This document shows positions 1 through 9,400 of a stretch of 64,000 nt of DNA, piece after piece. Within the stretch, counting starts at the first letter, position 1, and every line of letters begins with the position of its first letter. The position numbers were made by a program, and so were the translations under genes. The DNA comes from Cerasicoccus sp. TK19100. GTDB lineage: Bacteria; Verrucomicrobiota; Verrucomicrobiia; Opitutales; Cerasicoccaceae. Below the pieces are notes generated by a model that had not been told where the DNA came from, did not search any database, and saw nothing but the letters and a program-made list of their open reading frames with translations. The DNA lies in contig NZ_JAPWDU010000005.1 in the NCBI RefSeq assembly GCF_027257155.1, positions 434,001-498,000 on the forward strand, in the 5' to 3' direction.

Positions 1-488
1 CTGGAGCTGTGCTCGGATACGAAGTTCTTGATCAGCACATCAATGGGCTCGCCGCCGGTTTTTTCCGCAATCCAGTCCTTGAGCCAGGGTGCCTTTTCGG
101 AAGCGAAGTTGACGACGTTGCCCGCGAGCTTGGGGGCGCTGTCGATCAGCTCAATGCTTTGCTTGAAGATCAGCGGCGCGGCATAGGAGGCGAGGGCCGC
201 CAGGGCGAGGAGCACGAGGGCAAAAAGCAGGCCAATGCTCTTCACGCGGCTGAGCTTGAGCTTGGTTTCGAAAAACGTCACGATGGGCCGGAGCAGGGTG
301 GCCAGGATCGCCGCCAACGCCACGGGCAGCAGCACATCGCTGAAGGTGTTGACAAAGCTGCGCAGCAGCAGAAATAGCCCGTAGATCGCGCCGAGCACAA
401 TCACGCCCGCCAGCACGGTGAGCCCCGCGCCGACGATGTTGCGTTGAGTGGGAGAGAGCAGTCGCTTAAGTGGAGCGTTGTCAGCCAT
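1..488 (-). CDS. AI-2E family transporter, N-terminal part (runs off window)
   Basis: Partial gene read leftwards from an ATG at 486-488; about 162 codons are present and the rest lies beyond position 1. My translation gives a short polar N-terminus (MADNAPLKRLLSPTQRN), then hydrophobic segments at about residues 18-43, 50-66 and 84-107, followed by a polar amphipathic stretch. The segment LRPIVTFFE after the second helix matches the conserved region of the AI-2E/PerM (UPF0118) permeases. Members are multi-pass inner-membrane proteins of about 350 residues, with proposed roles in export of small molecules or Na+/H+ exchange; the substrate cannot be told here. It faces away from uvrA and is followed upstream by the leftward glutaredoxin gene. 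Family call fairly secure, function open. Confidence 0.75.
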   Translation of the reverse strand, partial: MADNAPLKRLLSPTQRNIVGAGLTVLAGVIVLGAIYGLFLLLRSFVNTFSDVLLPVALAAILATLLRPIVTFFETKLKLSRVKSIGLLFALVLLALAALASYAAPLIFKQSIELIDSAPKLAGNVVNFASEKAPWLKDWIAEKTGGEPIDVLIKNFVSEHSS

Positions 489-658
489 ACAGTATCCGGA
501 TTAGAAAGTGATTCAATAACCGTGGCGAGCCCATTTCCGAAGTGTGGTTACGGGCTGCACAGAGCACGATTCTTTGGTCGGATGCTGATAATAGCTGGCA
601 AGTCGTCCCATCGCCATTACAAGATGGCGTTGCGATTGTAAGGCGCGCCGCGGACGGC

Positions 659-940
659 TCAATCGTCTTCCAAGTGGTCGCTGAGGCCGAGGTCGCGGCG
701 CACTTGTGGCTCTTCCGCCAGCTCATCGAGGAATTCATCCACGCTGAAATCCGCCACCACGAAGTCGCCGTATTCGAAGGTCGGCGTGAGCGATTGGCCG
801 CTGATTTCGATCATCCGCTGCATATTGCTGCGGCTGCGGGTTACATCGCGCACATCCAAGTCGACACCGTGTTGTTGAAAGTAAGCGAGTGCCTCATTGC
901 ACCAGGGGCAGCCTGGTTTGATGTATATGATGGGTTTCAT
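659..940 (-). CDS. Glutaredoxin family protein
   Basis: A 93-residue single-domain thioredoxin-fold protein. The dithiol active site CPWC is at residues 11-14 directly after strand 1 (IIYIKPG), and the TPTF segment near residue 53 provides the cis-proline that shapes the glutathione site. The length is typical of small glutaredoxins, with a short acidic C-terminal tail. It should be a cytosolic oxidoreductase that reduces disulfides or glutathione mixed disulfides. The start is the only ATG that keeps the first strand intact. It is divergent from uvrA, with about 120 bases between the start codons, which must hold both promoters. An arsenate-reductase-like or NrdH-like role cannot be excluded, but the CPWC motif favours a glutaredoxin. 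Confidence 0.88.
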   Translation of the reverse strand: MKPIIYIKPGCPWCNEALAYFQQHGVDLDVRDVTRSRSNMQRMIEISGQSLTPTFEYGDFVVADFSVDEFLDELAEEPQVRRDLGLSDHLEDD

Positions 941-1063
941 TCTTAAGTAATAGTCAATCCCGCAAACCCTTGGCTGGCAACCCTAATCGGACATTTTCGC
1001 CCCCGCTTTCCTCGAACGCAAACGCTCGACAAGGCCGCCGCGAGCCCCAACGATGAACGGCTT

Positions 1064-3883
1064 ATGGACATCCACATCAAAGGCGCGCGCGAACACAATC
1101 TCCGCAATTTGGAGGTGCGAATTCCGCGCGACAAGCTGGTGGTGATCACCGGCGTGAGCGGCTCGGGCAAGTCTTCGCTGGCCTTCGATACGCTCTACGC
1201 CGAGGGCTACCGCAAGTATGTGGAAAGCCTCTCCACGCGCGCCCGCCAACTGCTGGAGCAGGTGAAGCGGCCGGAGGTGGACTTCATTCATGGCCTGTCG
1301 CCCGTGGTGGCCATCGAACAACGCGCAGCCGCCGGTGCGAACCCCCGCAGCACGGTCGCGACCGTCACCGAAATTGCCGACTATGCGCGCCTGTTGTGGT
1401 CCGTTTGCGGCGAACAATTTGACCCCATCGACGGCGGCAAAATCGAACGCCGTTCACTCGATGACTGCATCCGCCGTGTCTATCAGGAGCCGGATAATTC
1501 GCGCCTCATGCTGCTCGCGCCGCTGATGACGGCCCGCGCGTCAGTGATCCGCGAAGAGATTCCCCATTTGCGGCAAAAGGGCTTCCAGCGCGTGCGCATT
1601 GCGGGCACCGTTTACGAGCTCAACGACGCGGAGAAGTTTCCCAGCCAGCCCGGCGAGCTGGAGCTGGAGGTCATCGTCGACCGCATCGTCCTTCGCGAAG
1701 ACCAGCGTTCGCGCATCGCTGACTCGCTAGAGCTGACGTTCCACGAGGGCAAGGACCGCGCGCTAGTGTTGGCGCAGGAGAACCGCGATGCGCCGTGGAA
1801 AGAGATTCGCTTGAGTCGTGCACTGGCGGGCTCGAAGTCGGGCGTGGTTTACGATCCCCTGACGCCGCGTCACTTCTCGTGGAACCATCCCGAGGGCGCT
1901 TGCGAAACTTGCGGTGGGGTGGGGCAGACGCGCCAGTTTAATGAGCAACTCCTCGTGCCGGACCCCTCGAAGTCCGTGAAGAAAGGCGCGATCAAGCCGC
2001 TGCGCCTTGGCTCGAAGGCGATGATCATTAAGCACAACGCGATCCTCAAGCAGCTGGCCGAGCAAATGCCCTTCGACCCGAATATCGCATGGGAAGAACT
2101 GCCGCACGAAACGCGCGACGAAATTCTCGGCGGGACCGGCGACCGGTTGTTTAGCTTTAAGCTGAAAAAGGGCAACGCCTCGCCCGAAGCTTTGCCGTGG
2201 AATGGCGTCATGGACCTGCTGGACGACATTCGCCGCGAGACTTCCAGCGACGGCCTGCGTGCGCGTTTGCTCGCGTATCAAGTAGCGTCCGAGTGCCCGA
2301 GCTGCCATGGCCAGCGGCTCAATGCCCGTGCGCGCAATGTGCTCGTGAGTGGCAAACGCTTCACGGACTTTCTATCGCAAAGCATCAAGGACGCGCATGA
2401 CTTTGTATCGCAAAGCTTGCTCGGCAATGAACGTTTGACTGCCGCGCGTGAAGCCTTGATCGGCTTGGAGCAGCGGCTGGGCTTTCTCGAAGAAGTCGGG
2501 CTTAACTACATGACGCTGGACCGATCCTACGCGACCTTGTCCGGCGGTGAGGCGCAACGCGTGCGCTTGGCGACGCAGCTCGGCATGGGCCTGGTGGGCG
2601 TTTGCTACGTGCTGGATGAGCCAAGCATCGGCCTGCATCCCTACGACAACGAAAAGCTGATCCAGACCATGCTCGACATGCGCAACCGCGGCAATGCAGT
2701 CGTCGTCGTCGAGCACGATGAGGCGACGATGCGCGAAGCGGATTGGTTGATCGAGCTCGGGCCCGGCGCCGGCGCGCATGGCGGCGAGATCATTTTTGAA
2801 GGCACGCCGAAGGATTGCGAGTCGCACCCGAAGTCGCGCACCGGCCCGTATTTGTCAGGTCAGCGCAAGCTGATGAAGGACGTCAAAGACCGCAATGCGG
2901 ACTACGGGCGCCTGACTGTGCTCAATGCGCGGGAGCATAATTTACAGGGGCTCAATGTCGGCTTTCCGCTGAAGCTGTTGACCGTGGTTTGCGGCGTGTC
3001 GGGCTCGGGCAAGAGCACGCTGGTGAATGACATTCTCGCCAAGGCGGCATCGTGGAAATTGAACGGCGCGAAGCAAATTCCCGGTGCGCATGACGGCATC
3101 GACGGGCTGGATAATTTCAAGAGCGTGATTCGCGTGGACCAGTCGCCAATTGGCCGCAGCCCGCGTTCGAATCCCGCGACCTACACCAAGATCTTTGACC
3201 ATCTGCGCGACTTGTATTCCAAAGCGCCGCTCTCGAAAGTGCGTGGCTACAAGGCGAGTCGGTTCAGCTTTAATGTGCGCGGCGGGCGCTGCGAGCGTTG
3301 TCAGGGCGATGGCCAGATCAAGCTGGATATGCAGTTCCTCGGCGACGTGTTTGTGGAATGCCCGAGCTGCCACGGCCAGCGCTACAACCGCGAGACGCTG
3401 GAAGTGCGCTTCAAAGGCGTGAACATTGCCGAGGCGCTGGAAATGACCGTCGATGAGGCGATGGCGCTCTTTAAAAACATCCCGAAGATTCATGAGCGCT
3501 TGCAAACGCTGTCCGCCGTGGGTTTGGGCTACGTGAAGCTCGGGCAGTCGGCGAACACGCTGTCTGGCGGCGAGGCGCAGCGCATCAAGCTGTCGCTCGA
3601 GCTGGCCAAGCGTCAGCAAGGCGAGACGCTTTACCTGCTCGACGAGCCAACCACGGGCCTGCATTGGGAAGACGTGCAAAAGCTGCTCGATCTGCTGTTC
3701 CAACTGCGCGAGGCGGGCAACACGATCATCCTGATCGAGCACCACAGCGACGTGATTCGCCTGGCGGACTGGGTGGTCGAGCTTGGGCCGGGTGGCGGCG
3801 TCAACGGCGGCAAGCTGGTCTACGAGGGCAAGCCAGCGGGGCTAATAAATTGCGAGGAATCGTTGACGGGCAGATTTCTCTAG
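1064..3883 (+). CDS. uvrA: Excinuclease ABC subunit A, divergent zinc-finger variant
   Basis: A 939-residue tandem ABC ATPase, the damage-recognition subunit of nucleotide excision repair that loads UvrB. The first Walker A is GVSGSGKS at residues 30-37, the second near residue 644, with ABC signatures LSGGEAQR near 491 and 832. The C-terminal zinc module is intact: C743, C746, C766 and C769. The N-terminal zinc module is not: C280 and C283 are present in the GACETCGG segment, but the partner CxxC expected about 25 residues upstream is absent, the region reading [11 protein letters not shown]. The CxH/C-rich segment that normally follows ATVTEI is also replaced. Length and order are otherwise canonical. 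It could be the sole UvrA or a paralogue; the rest of the genome would decide. The start [12 protein letters not shown] matches the family N-terminus. Confidence 0.93.
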   Translation: MDIHIKGAREHNLRNLEVRIPRDKLVVITGVSGSGKSSLAFDTLYAEGYRKYVESLSTRARQLLEQVKRPEVDFIHGLSPVVAIEQRAAAGANPRSTVATVTEIADYARLLWSVCGEQFDPIDGGKIERRSLDDCIRRVYQEPDNSRLMLLAPLMTARASVIREEIPHLRQKGFQRVRIAGTVYELNDAEKFPSQPGELELEVIVDRIVLREDQRSRIADSLELTFHEGKDRALVLAQENRDAPWKEIRLSRALAGSKSGVVYDPLTPRHFSWNHPEGACETCGGVGQTRQFNEQLLVPDPSKSVKKGAIKPLRLGSKAMIIKHNAILKQLAEQMPFDPNIAWEELPHETRDEILGGTGDRLFSFKLKKGNASPEALPWNGVMDLLDDIRRETSSDGLRARLLAYQVASECPSCHGQRLNARARNVLVSGKRFTDFLSQSIKDAHDFVSQSLLGNERLTAAREALIGLEQRLGFLEEVGLNYMTLDRSYATLSGGEAQRVRLATQLGMGLVGVCYVLDEPSIGLHPYDNEKLIQTMLDMRNRGNAVVVVEHDEATMREADWLIELGPGAGAHGGEIIFEGTPKDCESHPKSRTGPYLSGQRKLMKDVKDRNADYGRLTVLNAREHNLQGLNVGFPLKLLTVVCGVSGSGKSTLVNDILAKAASWKLNGAKQIPGAHDGIDGLDNFKSVIRVDQSPIGRSPRSNPATYTKIFDHLRDLYSKAPLSKVRGYKASRFSFNVRGGRCERCQGDGQIKLDMQFLGDVFVECPSCHGQRYNRETLEVRFKGVNIAEALEMTVDEAMALFKNIPKIHERLQTLSAVGLGYVKLGQSANTLSGGEAQRIKLSLELAKRQQGETLYLLDEPTTGLHWEDVQKLLDLLFQLREAGNTIILIEHHSDVIRLADWVVELGPGGGVNGGKLVYEGKPAGLINCEESLTGRFL

Positions 3884-3931
3884 CTTTTCTCGGAGTAGCT
3901 TCACACTATCCCCCCTTTGCTAATATCCCTC

Positions 3932-5494
3932 ATGAAAGTATCAGCCCTCACAACCCTCTCCTTGTTATCATTAATGCCCGTGCTGTCGGCCGATGTGTCG
4001 ATGCCGAACCTGTTTAGCGACCACATGGTGCTTCAGCGCGAATTAGCCGACCCCGTTTGGGGTAACGCCGATCCGGGTGAGAAAGTCACCGTCAGCTTCA
4101 ACGGCCAAACGCTGGAAACCGTTGCCGACGGCGATGGCAAATGGCGCGTGGAGTTGGCCCCGATGGAAGCCGGAGGTCCGTTCGACATGACGATCAAAGG
4201 CAACAACGAGGTGGTCATCAAAGACATCCTGATTGGCGAGGTCTGGGTCTGCTCTGGCCAGTCGAATATGCAGTGGTCCGTGAACCAGAGCAACGATGCC
4301 GAGCTGGAAAAAGCATCAGCCAATTTTCCCAACATCCGCCTGCTGAATGTCCCGCGCAAAGGCACGCAAGAGCCACAGGAGGATCAGGAGGGCACATGGG
4401 AGGTTTGCTCGCCGGAAACGGTCGGTGGCTTTTCGGCCGTGGGTTACTTCTTTGGCCGTCGTTTGAATCAGACACTCGATGTGCCGGTGGGCTTGATCCA
4501 CAATGCCTGGGGCGGCTCGTCAGCCGAAGCATGGGTGCCGCGCGAATTGTTGGATCAATACGATCAGCACAGTAACCACACCAAGTATTGGGAGGAGAAG
4601 GCCAGCGAGCACTCGGATGAAATTCAGAAGCAGAACGTGGAGAAATACCATGCGGAGCGCGCTGAGTGGGAAGCCAATGGTAAGAAGGGGCGGTCACCAC
4701 GTTGGCCGGGTGACCCACGTTACAACCAGCACCGCACTGGAAATATTTACAACGGCGGCGTCTTCCCACTCCTGAGTTACGGTATTCGCGGCATGATCTG
4801 GTATCAGGGTGAAAGCAATGCCGCACGCCATGAGACTTACGAGGAATTGATCAACATCATGGTCACCAATTTCCGTGAGCAGTGGGGGCAGGGCGATTTC
4901 CCATTTTACTTCGTGCAGCTCGCAGACTACCTAGCTGAGCAGGATAACCCCGGCGACAGCAATTGGGCACGCCTGCGTGAGGCGCAGACCAAGACTGTAG
5001 AGTCGCTGGCAAATTCCGGCCAAGCGGTAATCATTGACGTTGGCGAAGGCCGCGACATCCACCCGCGCGACAAGCAGACCGTGGCGAACCGCCTGGTGCT
5101 GTGGGCGCTGGCGAACGACTATGGCTACGACATCCACTACCGCAGCCCCGAATTTGCCGAGATGGAGGTAATCGAGGTCGATGGCGCAGAGGACACTAAG
5201 ACGCCGCCGAAGGCTGCGCTGCTGACCTTTGACTATGTATCCGATGCCGGTCTTTACAGCTTCGACAAAAATGAAATCGATGGATTCGCCATCGCGGGTG
5301 AAGACCAGCAGTGGGTATGGGCCGATGCCGAGATCATCGGCAAAAACCAGGTCCGCGTCTGGAGTGATGAAGTTGCCGAACCGGTGGCGGTGCGCTACGG
5401 CTGGGCAATGAACCCAGTGGTCAATCTTCAGGATCGTAATGGTCTGCCGGTCACACCGTTTCGCACGGACGACTGGCCGACGCTGGAGAAATAG
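3932..5494 (+). CDS. Sialate O-acetylesterase (SASA family), secreted
   Basis: About 520 residues. I chose the ATG at 3932 rather than a TTG five codons upstream because it begins directly with a Sec signal peptide (MKVSALTTLSLLSLMPVLSA, cleavage near residue 20). The mature protein starts with the family hallmark segment around MPNLFSDHMVLQRE. The nucleophile serine lies in GQSNMQW near residue 110, a second conserved block is MIWYQGESNA, and the catalytic Asp/His pair is in DIHPRDK near residue 375. These are SGNH-type hydrolase features; the family removes O-acetyl groups from sialic acids or other acetylated glycans outside the cytoplasm. It stands alone, which fits scavenging of acetylated polysaccharides, common in Verrucomicrobiota. 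The exact substrate is not deducible. Confidence 0.9.
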   Translation: MKVSALTTLSLLSLMPVLSADVSMPNLFSDHMVLQRELADPVWGNADPGEKVTVSFNGQTLETVADGDGKWRVELAPMEAGGPFDMTIKGNNEVVIKDILIGEVWVCSGQSNMQWSVNQSNDAELEKASANFPNIRLLNVPRKGTQEPQEDQEGTWEVCSPETVGGFSAVGYFFGRRLNQTLDVPVGLIHNAWGGSSAEAWVPRELLDQYDQHSNHTKYWEEKASEHSDEIQKQNVEKYHAERAEWEANGKKGRSPRWPGDPRYNQHRTGNIYNGGVFPLLSYGIRGMIWYQGESNAARHETYEELINIMVTNFREQWGQGDFPFYFVQLADYLAEQDNPGDSNWARLREAQTKTVESLANSGQAVIIDVGEGRDIHPRDKQTVANRLVLWALANDYGYDIHYRSPEFAEMEVIEVDGAEDTKTPPKAALLTFDYVSDAGLYSFDKNEIDGFAIAGEDQQWVWADAEIIGKNQVRVWSDEVAEPVAVRYGWAMNPVVNLQDRNGLPVTPFRTDDWPTLEK

Positions 5495-5568
5495 TAACGA
5501 CTTTTATTGATCGCCAGGCGCGGTAGTGCATCTAGCCTGCCGCGTTCCTGTGGTCGTTCACATTTAGC

Positions 5569-5597
5569 AAGGCTTGGTAATCGAATTACCAAGCCTT
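5569..5597. terminator. Bidirectional hairpin between convergent genes
   Basis: A perfect 13-bp stem (AAGGCTTGGTAAT / ATTACCAAGCCTT) with a 3-base CGA loop lies between the rightward esterase and the leftward small exported-protein gene. It is followed on the + strand by TATGTTTCT rather than a full T-run, so it is a good, but not textbook, factor-independent terminator for either direction. Confidence 0.7.
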
Positions 5598-5650
5598 TAT
5601 GTTTCTATTGCCAAGGCTTGCCTGTTGTCAGGCTCGCCGCTGGGCAGAGA

Positions 5651-6424
5651 TCAATTGCTATTCTCGGGGACCCTTGTAATCGCGCTCATCATGTAAGGGC
5701 GCCAGTATTTTTCTCTGCGACCGCTACCGTCATTTTCCTTTTCATCCATTTGGTAGGAAACGACCATAAGCGCGCGCGAATTCGGGGTGATGAATTTATA
5801 CAATTTCACCGGAGTATATTGTAAGAACTTGCCCCCTTCATTCATTGCATAGGAAAGGCGAAAGCGGAAGTTGTTCTCACCCACTTCAGGCGACGTTTTG
5901 TCATCCCCCGGAGAAAGGGAATATGTCTTATCGTTGACCAAGGCGATAATGTCATTGTCGGTCAGATTGATAAAACGAACCGTTTGAGCTGGATGTTTAC
6001 CCGCTGAGTCTTCCACTACCTGGTATTTCAGGCCACCATTCTCATCGGCATAAAAGAATAAATACGCAGACCCGGCCTTCGATGAATAGGGGAACGTGAT
6101 GATTCTACTCATCTTCGTCACGCCTTCGATAACCTGCTTACGATACAGGCTGAATCCTCCGCCGTCTAACTGAACTTTTTGCTGGGCACCTGGCCGGTTC
6201 TTGCTAACCGATAGTTTTTTGAACTGATTATAGCCGTCCAAATAATACATTTCGGGAAGCTCGTGGTTGAAAAATAAAATTGGCTGCAAGCGAACGGTGG
6301 GCAACTCTTTCTCTGGCCGCGTCATTTCTTCAGGAACGATGTCCTGGGCCCAAACTGAAAGGCAGCAGACTGAGTAAAGCAGGAAGGTTGCAAAGAGCGT
6401 TCGGAGAGATTCCATAAAGGTCAT
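5651..6424 (-). CDS. Exported protein of unknown function, partner of cassette protein A
   Basis: I do not recognise this 257-residue protein. It starts with a signal peptide (hydrophobic stretch about residues 7-22, ending SVWA-QD), so it should be periplasmic or secreted; no lipobox cysteine sits at the cleavage site. The rest is rich in short beta-prone segments with many Tyr, Phe and Lys residues and no cysteines or repeats that point to a family. It lies only 24 bases after the stop of the giant pilin-like gene and on the same strand, so the two are almost certainly co-transcribed. By position it may be a chaperone, lipocarrier or accessory surface component for that protein; this is inference. 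A second ATG three codons in is an alternative start. Confidence 0.6.
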   Translation of the reverse strand: MTFMESLRTLFATFLLYSVCCLSVWAQDIVPEEMTRPEKELPTVRLQPILFFNHELPEMYYLDGYNQFKKLSVSKNRPGAQQKVQLDGGGFSLYRKQVIEGVTKMSRIITFPYSSKAGSAYLFFYADENGGLKYQVVEDSAGKHPAQTVRFINLTDNDIIALVNDKTYSLSPGDDKTSPEVGENNFRFRLSYAMNEGGKFLQYTPVKLYKFITPNSRALMVVSYQMDEKENDGSGRREKYWRPYMMSAITRVPENSN

Positions 6425-6448
6425 ATTCGGATTCGGTATTGAAAGGGG

Positions 6449-9400
6449 TTAGATCTGTTCATCGGTTAACCAGCGAAATCCAACAATCTTGAATTTACGC
6501 CCGAAATCATCATCAGGCTCCCAGTCTCCATCTGCGTCGTGGACCGGATCGGGAAGTCTTTGCACGAGTGCTTCTAGCCAGCAGGTTGCAATGACTTCTC
6601 CGGTTAGTTGATTCTTCGCTTCGCCATATGACCGGATCTTAAATGTGTCACCCCGTGCAGTAAGCTTCGAGCCAATCATCGACAGAATGTCAGCTTGGCT
6701 GATGAAGCCCGGTGAATGCGAGAAGTAATGGCCTTGTTCCCCAGCCGGCGCTCCGGCCATGTGCTCTGTGTCCAGAAACCAGCGTAGTGCACCATACTGG
6801 GTAAAAGCAGTGCCATTTGATTCGTTATACTTACCCGTCGAAGAATCAAAAGCTTTCTCAGGGAGGGCTCGATACACCCAGTCCAAGCCGTTTTCGGTAT
6901 TCCCCTGGTCAGTCTCGACGCCGTCGATGTAGTTATGACCGCCATTGATGCCGGACAGGTTAATCGCGCGCTGCAGGGCACCGTTGATACCAGTCAGCCC
7001 AGGCCATGGGTCGTAGGTGTTTGGCATAAATCCGTTGGTACCAGCGCCATTAGCAGATGAGTCTGATTGAGTGCGCGCGACCATGTAAGCGCTGCCAGTG
7101 CGGTTAAAGCCATCTGGCTCGACTAAACGGCGATTCACGAAATCAGACAAACTCATGAAGGGACCTCGAAAACGAATTTCATCAACAATGCGCTCGGCCA
7201 GTGCCTCGATCATGGGATCGCTCAAGTAACGGAAGCCTCCCAAAATACGTATGTAGTCACGCTCGGAATTTACGGCACCAAACGTTGATAAGTCTGGGTT
7301 TTCGGGATCGAAATGAACAGGACCCGCCAATGGGGTCGTTGAGTGGGCCACGGGTGACGTATCCGCTGGATTTGTCATGTTGCCTAGATTGTCATACGCG
7401 CTATCTTGGCCTTCAAGCGTTAGGCCACGGAAGGCCGTTAGGAATGCCTTCCATGCATCGACCGAGGTCGTATTCACATTGAAGCTTCCCAAGTTATATA
7501 AGTAGCGAGCGGCGCCATCGAAATCTCGGACTCTGTCTTCTGTGACCAGGATATCATCCCGGAATTTATAAGTGCTATGTGGTAGCGATTCGAGTCCACT
7601 TATTTCGGCTGATATGTCGCCAGTTTGCGGGATGGAAGAGAGGAAGTAGCTATCCCACAGGGCATCGTTCATCAAATATGATAAATCGACCATGGTGTTT
7701 GCCGGGACATCGATCTCGCGATCAGTTCCGAGGTATTTGGTGAAGCCACCATGGTTATTTACTCCACTGACCCATTCGCCTTTGTTGTTGGAGCCACCCT
7801 TATCATCCCAAATGGTTCGATGAATGCCGGTGATAGAGCTGCGGCTTACGTATGGGGATGCTTCGGAATTTCCAATGACGAATGACGGCTGCCAGAAGTA
7901 GGGTGCAATGTTTGCCTGGGCGAGCTGGGCGATGGAGAGCACATCATCCGGATTTCGGTTCACCGCGCGCAATGGCATAATCGAGTGGGCTTTGTATTTA
8001 CCACCGGGCTGGAATTTATTCTCAATCAGGCTAAATGCGCGCGCTCTGCCTGAAGAGTTGTCGGAAATTTCATCGTCCCACGGCGGCATGCTGCCATAAG
8101 GACTGTTGGCACCGCCTACGCTCCTCATATCCGGTCCGTAGCCTCCGCTATGAATGGAAACTGCCTGGAAAACAGTGGGGCGTTCAAAACCGTCTTCGTT
8201 GTTGCTGCCAAACTGGCCGCGAGAGAACTCGATGTCTGAATTGACCTGCAACTGCTTCGCCGAAAGGTTATAGATGCCAAAAGCGCGATAGAAGTTCGAT
8301 AGGGATCCTTTGCCATCGTTATTCCACTTCGCATCCTGGGCAATGGGTTCCATCTTGAAGATGGCCGCTGCGACGATGGGCGAATTTGGGTTATTCGGGT
8401 TATCCATGTCTGCGGCGTTCGAGCCAATGGATGGATCATTAATTGCGCCGGGGATGGAAGTCGCTGCGAGTTGATCTTCATAGGACTCATTGATAAGGAC
8501 ACCAATCCCATAGTCGTGATATAGCCATCGCCAGAAGTAGGGATAGCTTTCGATGGCTTCAGTCACGTTGCCGCTAGTCGCCGGATAGGTGGCAACGTCG
8601 ACAGTGTCCTTCGTATCGCCATCTGCATTCAAGTCGGTATTGAGTGTGCCCTCACTCGCCCTTGGCCGCCCTCCGTGTATTGAAAAATGACCTCGAATGC
8701 CGCCAAGTGTCATGGAGCCATACTCTGACTCCGCAAGGATGAGTTCATCGTCGGCAAGCATGCTAAAAACGAAGTTGGCATTGCTGCCCTTGACGAAGGT
8801 ATTTCTGGCTTCACCGGATAAGCTACCCGTGAGGAGGTCTTGATGGATTTTCATCCGCTCGTCGGGACCCGTTGCGGGGCCATTGATGGTAAACAAATCA
8901 ATGGTGGCCTGGCCATCAGGTCCCGTGCTGAGAAATTCGTTTTCCAGATCGATTTGAATCGGGTTATCCGAAATGTCCAAATTTTGGTCAGCGACGGGGG
9001 TGAATATCAAATGCTCTCCGGCCTCAAAGCTTGTGGTAAAAACAAATTCCAGGGCAACGGGCTCATTGTCTTCATCCAGGGGAAACGGGGTGTACATATA
9101 GGTGGGCACATTATCGATGTAGTCGTATGTCAGTGCCAGCGGAGTCAGGGGATCGTTGTCGTGGTCATTCAGCGTGACGCCCTGTATTCTCTGATTATCC
9201 TTGGACAGGAATTGGTTTGCGTCCAGATCCTGAGGATTGAGCGATCGAATGAAAAATGCCTCCCGAAAGCGCAAGTAGTTCGGCTCCTTATCATCTGTTT
9301 CGTTAATGACAGCGCCTTTGGGGGGTAATGCACCGTGGTAGTCTGCTGAAGTCGCCGGGATGTATAATGTAAAACCGTCCGTGTTGTCTTCCGGATTAGC

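Noticed and set aside
444-641. Short open frame on the + strand near the left edge
   Set aside because: Overlaps the start of the permease in antisense and has no features of a gene.
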